From NCBI GenBank assembly GCA_021846695.1, contig JAJZWN010000043.1, positions 1 through 11,022 on the forward strand: a stretch of 11,022 nt of DNA. The letters run 5' to 3'. Source of the stretch: Thermoplasmata archaeon. GTDB taxonomy: Archaea > Thermoplasmatota > Thermoplasmata > Thermoplasmatales > Thermoplasmataceae. Shown here piece after piece: positions 6,472 to 11,022 of the stretch. Under the pieces are notes generated by a model. The model was not told the DNA's origin. It saw only the letters and a program-made list of their open reading frames with translations, and made no database searches. Both the position numbers and the translations under genes were made by a program. The stretch's first letter is position 1; each line of letters begins with the position of its first letter.

Positions 6472-7572
6472 TCATTTCTCAGAATATACCTTTTCTATTC
6501 CCTCATAAAATTTTCTAAGGATAATGTCCCACCCATATTTCCCGGATATATAATCATGTATGGCGATTTTATTCTCATATTTGCCTGTATATTCTATTTT
6601 TTCTCCTATCTTCTCCAGTGATTTCAGTATTCCTGCTTCTGTATTATCCATATATTCCAGAAAATTCATTTTTTCAATGTCATCAAAACGTGGTTTCAGG
6701 GATTCAGAGGCCACAACATAGAGACCTGATGACACTGCTTCGAGGACAACGTTACCGAAGTTTTCCAGTATCGATGGAAAAATAAAGGCATCTGAATTTC
6801 TGTATATCTCCCCTAATCTATCATCATCAGGATTTTTTATATAATTAACATTTTTGATTCGGGATGAAAAAAGTGATTCAAGTTCACCTGAACCTACTAC
6901 TGTTAGCTCCATATTTAAGTTATGATTCCTGAATATATTGACAATTTTGTCTATTCCCTTGGATTTTTCCAGTCTTCCCACGAAAAGTAGCCTAATTGTA
7001 TTATGTTTCCTTTCTGCGGGATAGAATCTGGAAGAATCGACACCGTTTGGTACACAAAAATATTTACTGAATGGTATGTGCTCACTGTTATAGCAGTTTA
7101 TGAGGTGTACTGCTTTGATTTTTCTGAACATTAGATTATTTTTTATTAAGGCAGATATGGCATTATTGAGTATTTTTACTCCTGTATAGTTTGAAGGTAT
7201 ATTCCCGTGTTCACTCCATACGAAAAATGAATTATGTTTAAACAGATAATAGTAATCATCATTTGTCAGATAAATTATATTGGAATTCTTCTCAATGTTT
7301 CTGATAATTGTCAAATTCATTATCCTGTCAAATTTGAGAATAATAGGTGCCATTAACCTTATGGCAAAATTCATTTTGCCCGAAGTGCCTATTATCAATT
7401 TAGAGTAAACTGATCTGATTCCATAAAGATTCTCTGTGCCATGTGCGGGTATACCCTGAAGGACTATTTTTTTAAAATTCTGTGTTTTAAAGGAATTATA
7501 ACGCGAAATTGTTTTTTCTATGCCTCCATTATAATTAATGCTGGAAGGTATGACGAATGCAATGGTAATCAT
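6472..7572 (-). CDS. Glycosyltransferase, GT4-type (GT-B fold)
   Basis: This is a 366-residue retaining-type glycosyltransferase. The N-terminal Rossmann domain (about 1-165) carries the Gly-Gly loop in NYNGGIEKT (13-21), the usual acceptor/phosphate loop of GT4 enzymes. The C-terminal domain begins after VPNGVDSSRFYP (174-185). It contains VGRLEKSKGID (198-208), VVGSGE (225-230), and the donor-binding EX7E motif in LENFGNVVLEAVSSG (Glu270 and Glu278). No transmembrane segment or signal peptide is seen, so it is likely a cytosolic or peripheral enzyme using a nucleotide-activated sugar to build glycolipid, polysaccharide or an N-glycan precursor. Donor and acceptor cannot be read from sequence. 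It stands alone rather than in a glycan cluster, with its own TATA box. The region 90-165 is Asn-, Tyr- and Ile-rich and poorly conserved, normal for the acceptor-binding half. Confidence 0.88.
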   Translation of the reverse strand: MITIAFVIPSSINYNGGIEKTISRYNSFKTQNFKKIVLQGIPAHGTENLYGIRSVYSKLIIGTSGKMNFAIRLMAPIILKFDRIMNLTIIRNIEKNSNIIYLTNDDYYYLFKHNSFFVWSEHGNIPSNYTGVKILNNAISALIKNNLMFRKIKAVHLINCYNSEHIPFSKYFCVPNGVDSSRFYPAERKHNTIRLLFVGRLEKSKGIDKIVNIFRNHNLNMELTVVGSGELESLFSSRIKNVNYIKNPDDDRLGEIYRNSDAFIFPSILENFGNVVLEAVSSGLYVVASESLKPRFDDIEKMNFLEYMDNTEAGILKSLEKIGEKIEYTGKYENKIAIHDYISGKYGWDIILRKFYEGIEKVYSEK

Positions 7573-7589
7573 TGGTTTTGATATGCAAT

Positions 7590-7603
7590 TTAATATAAAA
7601 ATA
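7590..7603 (-). promoter_or_regulatory. TATA-box promoter of the glycosyltransferase
   Basis: On the - strand ATTTTTATATTA lies about 18-31 bases upstream of the ATG at 7572, again leaderless spacing. It shares the 151-base divergent gap with the DUF211 promoter. Confidence 0.5.
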
Positions 7604-7666
7604 TATGCAGGTTATACACGGAAATAATCAAATTGCAAAAGGTTAATAAATCATCATTTAATATTT

Positions 7667-7676
7667 GATATAAATA
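7667..7676 (+). promoter_or_regulatory. TATA box of the DUF211/VIT-like operon
   Basis: GATATAAATA, the best TATA match in the window, is centred near 7672 and predicts a transcript start around 7697-7701. That is about 25 bases before the DUF211 ATG at 7724, so this operon has a short leader, unlike most genes here. Confidence 0.55.
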
Positions 7677-7700
7677 GAGAAGAATGAAGCCGATGGCTCA

Positions 7701-7727
7701 ATGCTTCGAGGTTTGAAATACTTATGA
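7701..7727 (+). other. Possible leaderless eight-codon upstream ORF (MLRGLKYL)
   Basis: An ATG at 7701 coincides with the predicted transcript start and opens a short frame whose TGA (7725-7727) overlaps the DUF211 ATG as ATGA. A ribosome starting on the bare 5' end would finish exactly on the next start. It may be chance; nothing shows it is translated. Confidence 0.2.
7708..7712 (+). promoter_or_regulatory. Shine-Dalgarno-like site of DUF211
   Basis: GAGGT lies 11 bases before the ATG at 7724 and is complementary to the usual 16S 3' end (CCUCC core). No earlier in-frame start exists before a TGA at 7685, so this site and ATG define the gene start. Confidence 0.45.
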
Positions 7728-7990
7728 ATCTGAGGAGAATTTTACTGGATGTTGACAAGGGATTGAATAGACCAACTTTGACAGAACTTGCCGGTTCCAT
7801 CGAAGATGTGCCGGGAGTGGATGCGGTTAAAATAACTGTTACCGAGATGGATATGGAAACAATGGGAACAAGTATTACTGTTGAGGGAATAAACATAAAT
7901 TATAATTATCTTATAAAGGTAATAGAGGATATGGGTTGTGCAATACATTCCATTGATGAAGTCATTACAGGAAAACACGTCATAAAATGA
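7724..7990 (+). CDS. DUF211 family small protein
   Basis: This 88-residue protein matches DUF211, an almost exclusively archaeal family with a ferredoxin-like alpha/beta fold and no settled function. Diagnostic features are RRILLDVDKG (4-13) at the first strand, PTLTELA (17-23), the GVDAVKITVTEMDMET stretch (31-46), and the C-terminal IHSIDEVITGK (74-84). Acidic and His residues near the end could bind a metal, but no cysteine pair is present apart from a single Cys72. It is probably cytoplasmic and oligomeric like other family members. Its stop overlaps the start of the VIT1/CCC1-like membrane gene as ATGA, so the two are made together. The pairing suggests a soluble partner, sensor or chaperone for metal transport, which is inference. 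Confidence 0.85.
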   Translation: MNLRRILLDVDKGLNRPTLTELAGSIEDVPGVDAVKITVTEMDMETMGTSITVEGININYNYLIKVIEDMGCAIHSIDEVITGKHVIK

Positions 7991-8511
7991 ATAAAAAATA
8001 CATATTTCCAGTAAGCATAGGTCTTTCTGATGGTATTATAACAGCATTAATACTTGCGTCCGCGGGGATTATAGGAAAAAGTACTATAGATTTATTTGAG
8101 GCTTTCAAGATTTCATTCGGATCCGCGTTTGCTGGGGCTTTCAGTTACTTCATAGCTCAGTACGCCGGACTGAACGAAGAACTCCACAGGACAGCACTGC
8201 AACTGAACCTTAAATCTACGAATTATCTACTGAAGGGCCATCTGGGCATAGAAATATTTGTCGAATCCCTGCTGGGTGCCTTTATATCAGCCTTTTTCGG
8301 TTTTCTGGGTGCACTGATTCCGCTGTCTTCATCGTTGATTATTAAGAACAACATTGAACTTCCACTACTCCTTTCATATGCCTCTCTTGCTGTTCTAGGA
8401 TTATTCATTAGCAAAACTACTGCCGGCAGGGCCAGATTCTGGATATTAGTTATGGTTACAGTTGGGATAATAGTAACCATAGCCGGATACGAGTTGAAAT
8501 TAATAGTATAA
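7987..8511 (+). CDS. VIT1/CCC1-like five-helix membrane protein, putative metal transporter
   Basis: The product has 174 residues and five predicted helices at about 8-30, 38-60, 91-118, 124-144 and 150-172, the helix number of vacuolar iron transporter (VIT1/CCC1) proteins. SIGLSDGIITALILASAG (10-27) resembles the first VIT helix, including the Asp15 that in characterised VITs lies on the metal path. The second helix, AGAFSYFIAQYAG (49-61), aligns with the family's Ser-Met-Ala-Ala-Gly-Glu-Tyr motif but has Tyr54 for Met and Gln58 for Glu. The loop between helices 2 and 3 (61-90) is short, with Glu64, Glu65, His67 and His85, and lacks the long cytosolic metal-binding domain of plant VITs. Iron or manganese efflux is the natural guess, but the altered motif means substrate is uncertain. 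It follows DUF211 with an ATGA overlap. Confidence 0.7.
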   Translation: MNKKYIFPVSIGLSDGIITALILASAGIIGKSTIDLFEAFKISFGSAFAGAFSYFIAQYAGLNEELHRTALQLNLKSTNYLLKGHLGIEIFVESLLGAFISAFFGFLGALIPLSSSLIIKNNIELPLLLSYASLAVLGLFISKTTAGRARFWILVMVTVGIIVTIAGYELKLIV

Positions 8512-8546
8512 AACTTATCAAACATAAAATTTCCATCGGGCAAAGC

Positions 8547-8560
8547 TTAAATATTTATCT
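8547..8560 (+). promoter_or_regulatory. TATA-box promoter of the TPP riboswitch transcript
   Basis: TTAAATATTTATCT is centred near 8553. With the usual 25-base spacing transcription starts near 8578, precisely at the first base-paired position of the TPP aptamer. Confidence 0.45.
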
Positions 8561-8578
8561 TAAATTTAGTTAATTAAT

Positions 8579-8656
8579 ATTCTGGGGGAGCTTTTTGGCT
8601 GAGAGGATAGGGATCGACCCCATGAACCTGATCCGGTTAATACTGGCGGAGGGAAT
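8579..8656 (+). ncRNA. TPP riboswitch (THI element)
   Basis: All conserved parts of the thiamine pyrophosphate aptamer are visible: GGGGG (8584-8588), GGCTGAGAGG (8597-8606), a GACCCC arm (8616-8621), GAACCTGATCCGG (8624-8636), the TAATACTGG segment (8638-8646) and GCGGAGGGA (8646-8654). P1 can form from ATTC (8579-8582) and GAAT (8653-8656), P2 from GGGG with CCCC, P5 from CCGG with CTGG, and P4 from CCT with AGG. The element ends four bases before the ATG at 8660. The purine block GGAGGG (8648-8653) within the aptamer is also the gene's Shine-Dalgarno sequence, so TPP binding should hide the ribosome site directly. No separate expression platform or terminator hairpin is present. TPP elements before transporters are known in Thermoplasma relatives. 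Confidence 0.95.
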
Positions 8657-8659
8657 GAA

Positions 8660-9877
8660 ATGGAATACGATAATGTAGAATACAGTAAAGTATCAGAAAA
8701 AATCAGCAAGACACCATGGAACAGGGAACACTGGATTATATTTATAGCTATATCAACTTCCTTTTTTATGTGGGGAATAACCCTGGCAATTGCACCACTG
8801 ATTACAACATGGTATTTTGTTCCACAATTTTCATATTATTATATTATAGGGGCAGCACCAGCGGGACTTCTATCAGGCAATATGGCAATGGGCTATATAT
8901 CAGATCGCCTTGGAAGGAAGAATATTTTTCTACTGACAATAGGTATAACTGTTCTAGGACTTCTGGGTATAGGAATATCTTATAATTACATTTATCTCAT
9001 AATATTTGTATTTATAGCCGAATTTGGTCTTGGTGGCGATGAGACACTTTCACTGGCAATCATGGTTGAGTATCTCCCACTTAAAAATAGAGGATTTGCT
9101 ATCATTGAATCGTCAAATCTGGCTAATATAGGCATTACTCTGATAGCAGGATTGTTCCTTGTTTTTACCTCATCGGTTATCATTCAAAAAATGTGGCTTA
9201 TTACCATTGCTATATTATCGGGGATAATCTCTATAATAGCACGATATCATATGGAAGAAAGTGGATTATGGATACTTGGAACAAAAATAGGAACAAATAA
9301 TAAGATTACAGCAGGCAATGCCATAAAATTTCTGGCACTTTCATTCATGGGAATCGCCATAATAGTTGGATTTGCATTTTCAGATCTTGTTCTCGGTCCT
9401 TTCCATTTTCCCCAGTACACAGGAGTTATAATTTTCTTTTCTGTTCTGGCTGAATCCGTTTTTGGGGTTCTGGGTGGATATTATATGGGAAAAAGTAGCA
9501 GAAAAACTCTGGCAATGGTCGGATTCACTGGAATGCTGGCATCATGGGTAATCGCCGTTATATTCCTGAACACAATCATATCAAATTTATTCTACCTTTT
9601 AGCTATACTTGCTATTAGTTCAATATTCGGAGAAATAGCATGGGGGTCTAGAGAATTACTGGAACCAGAAAATTTTATAAGCAAGTATAGAGGTAGAGGA
9701 ATAGGATCAGTGAGATCCGTAGGATATGCACTTTATATTGTTATTATTTTTATTCTTATAAATGCCGGCATAGAAACATATGCTTTTTTTATTCTTATTG
9801 TCTATCTGGCAGGATTCGTAGGGTCATCACTCTATATGCTATATGGCAGGGAAACTAAGTCTATGAAGATCCGTTGA
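8660..9877 (+). CDS. MFS transporter under TPP riboswitch control, probable thiamine (precursor) importer
   Basis: The product is a 405-residue membrane protein of about twelve helices. The major facilitator signature between helices 2 and 3 is intact (GYISDRLGRK, 78-87), and a second acidic/Gly motif, EFGLGGDETL, lies at 121-130 before EYLPLKNRG (137-145) in the 4-5 region. A cytosolic N-terminal tail (1-23) precedes the first helix. MFS proteins use the proton or ion gradient to carry small solutes. Because a TPP aptamer directly precedes it, the cargo is most likely thiamine, its phosphate or a pyrimidine/thiazole precursor, with synthesis shut when TPP is ample. Comparable riboswitch-linked MFS genes were proposed as thiamine transporters in Thermoplasma. 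The ATG at 8660 sits six bases after GGAGGG. Its 3' end overlaps the convergent Nudix/UDG gene by 17 bases. Confidence 0.88.
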   Translation: MEYDNVEYSKVSEKISKTPWNREHWIIFIAISTSFFMWGITLAIAPLITTWYFVPQFSYYYIIGAAPAGLLSGNMAMGYISDRLGRKNIFLLTIGITVLGLLGIGISYNYIYLIIFVFIAEFGLGGDETLSLAIMVEYLPLKNRGFAIIESSNLANIGITLIAGLFLVFTSSVIIQKMWLITIAILSGIISIIARYHMEESGLWILGTKIGTNNKITAGNAIKFLALSFMGIAIIVGFAFSDLVLGPFHFPQYTGVIIFFSVLAESVFGVLGGYYMGKSSRKTLAMVGFTGMLASWVIAVIFLNTIISNLFYLLAILAISSIFGEIAWGSRELLEPENFISKYRGRGIGSVRSVGYALYIVIIFILINAGIETYAFFILIVYLAGFVGSSLYMLYGRETKSMKIR

Positions 9878-10823
9878 AAAAATTTTTAAGAATTTGAAAA
9901 TCGGCCTTCATTATTTCTAAGTTTGCAGGGTTGCGCAATGCAGCGGCGGGGTGAAGTGTTACAAAATACTTTTCATTGAATAGTTTGCCATGATCTTTCA
10001 TTACACTATCAATAGATGTTAGAGACCGTGCCGCCACTGAACCTAATAGGACTATGATTTCAGGATGTATAATATCCATCTGAGCGAGAAAATACGGTTT
10101 GCAAATTGATATCTCCTCATCTGTTGGAGCTCTATTTTTTGGGGGAAAAAACTGTACAATGCTGGTAATATAACAGTCCTCTCTCTTCAGGCTAATTTCC
10201 TCAATAAGGCTATCAAGTAGCTTTCCACTTCTTCCTACGAAAGGTCTTTTCATTATATCCTCATTCCTGCCTGGTGCCTGTCCAATAAAGCATATTCTGG
10301 CATTCAAATTTCCCTCTCCCGGAACAAAATCAGTGCTCAGATCCCATTTTCTATTTTTGGGAAGATCTCTGTATTCATCGTTCAACTTTTTCATTTTATC
10401 CTGTTTTACAATATAGCTATTCGCGTATTCCAGCAATTTTCTCTGGTTGGCAAAACGAAGAGTTGACATACCCTCCTCATAATTAAGCCATATGTACCCT
10501 CTATGTTCGTGCGATACAGTTATAGCCATATCATCAGATACCTCGGAAAGAAACATCCTTACATGCTTCAGTATTTTTGTTCCCCTGAAGGTAAAGTAAT
10601 AAGTAATATCATAATGAAAAAATGGAACAAGGTTTTCTGGAACTAAATTTACACCGGATTCTTCCATAGTTTCTCTTAGCGCGGCCTGTATTCCAGTTTC
10701 TCCTTCTTCTATATGCCCCTTTGGAAAATCAAGCCAACCTTCCTTTCTTTTCAGCAGGAGGAAATTATATTTATCGTTAAATCTGGAATATACAACAATT
10801 CCATAACTGTATTCCACTCTCAT
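9861..10823 (-). CDS. Nudix hydrolase fused to family-4-like uracil-DNA glycosylase
   Basis: This 320-residue fusion has an N-terminal Nudix domain (about 1-138) resembling diadenosine tetraphosphate hydrolases (NUDT2/MutT type). It holds a complete Nudix box: FPKGHIEEGE (33-42) and RETMEESGV (50-58), with Gly36, Glu42, Arg50, Glu51, Glu54, Glu55 and Gly57. A charged linker (138-165) leads to a uracil-DNA glycosylase domain: GQAPGRNED (181-189), PFVGRSGKLLD (194-204), PPKNRAPTDEE (227-237) and HPAAALR (291-297). These are the family-4 motifs, so it should excise uracil from DNA while the first half removes dinucleoside polyphosphates or damaged nucleotides. Oddities: of the four cysteines that hold the family-4 [4Fe-4S] cluster, only Cys241 is clearly kept, with Phe at 225 or 226 replacing the one before PP and none in the linker; and the usual GEAPG is GQAPG. 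The fusion is one uninterrupted frame. A TATA box lies about 25 bases upstream. Confidence 0.85.
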   Translation of the reverse strand: MRVEYSYGIVVYSRFNDKYNFLLLKRKEGWLDFPKGHIEEGETGIQAALRETMEESGVNLVPENLVPFFHYDITYYFTFRGTKILKHVRMFLSEVSDDMAITVSHEHRGYIWLNYEEGMSTLRFANQRKLLEYANSYIVKQDKMKKLNDEYRDLPKNRKWDLSTDFVPGEGNLNARICFIGQAPGRNEDIMKRPFVGRSGKLLDSLIEEISLKREDCYITSIVQFFPPKNRAPTDEEISICKPYFLAQMDIIHPEIIVLLGSVAARSLTSIDSVMKDHGKLFNEKYFVTLHPAAALRNPANLEIMKADFQILKNFFNGSS

Positions 10824-10842
10824 GGAAATATGATTATATTAT

Positions 10843-10853
10843 AGTATAAAAAA
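10843..10853 (-). promoter_or_regulatory. TATA-box promoter of the Nudix/UDG gene
   Basis: On the - strand TTTTTATACT is centred about 25 bases upstream of the ATG at 10823, fitting leaderless transcription. Confidence 0.5.
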
Positions 10854-10953
10854 TGGGGGACTAAAATTTGAATAAAATTTAAGATTCTCCAGTAATTAGC
10901 CATGGTAATTTAAAATTAATATTCCAGGTTCTATTGACTATGGACAAAAAACT

Positions 10954-10964
10954 CTTTATTTTAT
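10954..10964 (+). promoter_or_regulatory. TATA-box promoter of the right-edge gene
   Basis: CTTTATTTTAT is centred about 23 bases before the ATG at 10982. Two earlier ATGs (10966, 10972) are in other frames. Confidence 0.35.
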
Positions 10965-10981
10965 TATGTGTATGGTAAAAA

Positions 10982-11022
10982 ATGAAAATATATGCCGAAA
11001 TATACCCTTCAAGAAACTTAGA
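10982..11022 (+). CDS. Start of an unidentified gene (cut by the right edge)
   Basis: An open frame begins with ATG at 10982 and gives MKIYAEIYPSRNL before the window ends, preceded by a TATA-like box at leaderless spacing. Thirteen residues are too few to name a family. Confidence 0.4.
   Translation, partial: MKIYAEIYPSRNL

Noticed and set aside
9861..9877. 17-base tail-to-tail overlap of the MFS and Nudix/UDG genes as a regulatory antisense device
   Set aside because: Short convergent overlaps are common in compact archaeal genomes and nothing here indicates regulation.

Overview
This AT-rich window looks archaeal. Most genes have a TATA-like A/T box about 23-26 bases before the ATG and no room for a leader, arginine is mostly AGA/AGG and isoleucine often ATA. 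The DUF211 family and family-4-like uracil-DNA glycosylases are common in archaea. A TPP (THI-box) riboswitch in front of an MFS transporter is a known arrangement in Thermoplasmatales, so an acidophilic Thermoplasmatales archaeon (Ferroplasma, Acidiplasma or Cuniculiplasma type) is the best guess. That placement is inference; there is no rRNA or other marker here.

Layout. Positions 1-295 (-) hold the N-terminal part of a probable acyl-CoA dehydrogenase. Positions 296-779 hold no intact gene, only two outward promoters and a GC-richer stretch that may be insertion-sequence debris. Then come an orphan Dam-type adenine methylase (780-1553) and a DUF72 TIM-barrel protein (1649-2434), both on +. 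Positions 2487-5699 form a tight three-gene operon with overlapping reading frames: a two-helix VirB2/pilin-like protein, a polytopic VirB6/TrbL-like channel protein and a VirB4-type ATPase carrying an N-terminal PrgI (VirB3-like) membrane domain. No relaxase, coupling protein or integrase is visible. This minimal set resembles the crenarchaeal Ced/Ted DNA-import machinery and is the most interesting part of the window.

Two - strand genes follow: a UPF0173 metallo-hydrolase (5720-6394) and a GT4-type glycosyltransferase (6472-7572). Across a divergent promoter region lies a + strand pair, DUF211 (7724-7990) and a five-helix VIT1/CCC1-like membrane protein (7987-8511), joined by an ATGA overlap and probably concerned with metal handling. 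A complete TPP aptamer (about 8579-8656) sits directly in front of an MFS transporter (8660-9877), the likely thiamine or thiamine-precursor importer. In this leader the Shine-Dalgarno sequence is part of the aptamer itself.

A - strand gene (9861-10823), overlapping the MFS gene tail to tail by 17 bases, encodes a Nudix hydrolase fused to a family-4-like uracil-DNA glycosylase that has lost most of its iron-sulfur cysteines. The first 13 codons of another + strand gene begin at 10982.

Three modules could be linked by DNA traffic and upkeep: the methylase, the putative DNA-transfer apparatus and the Nudix/UDG sanitation enzyme. Only the three secretion-like genes show physical evidence of acting together.
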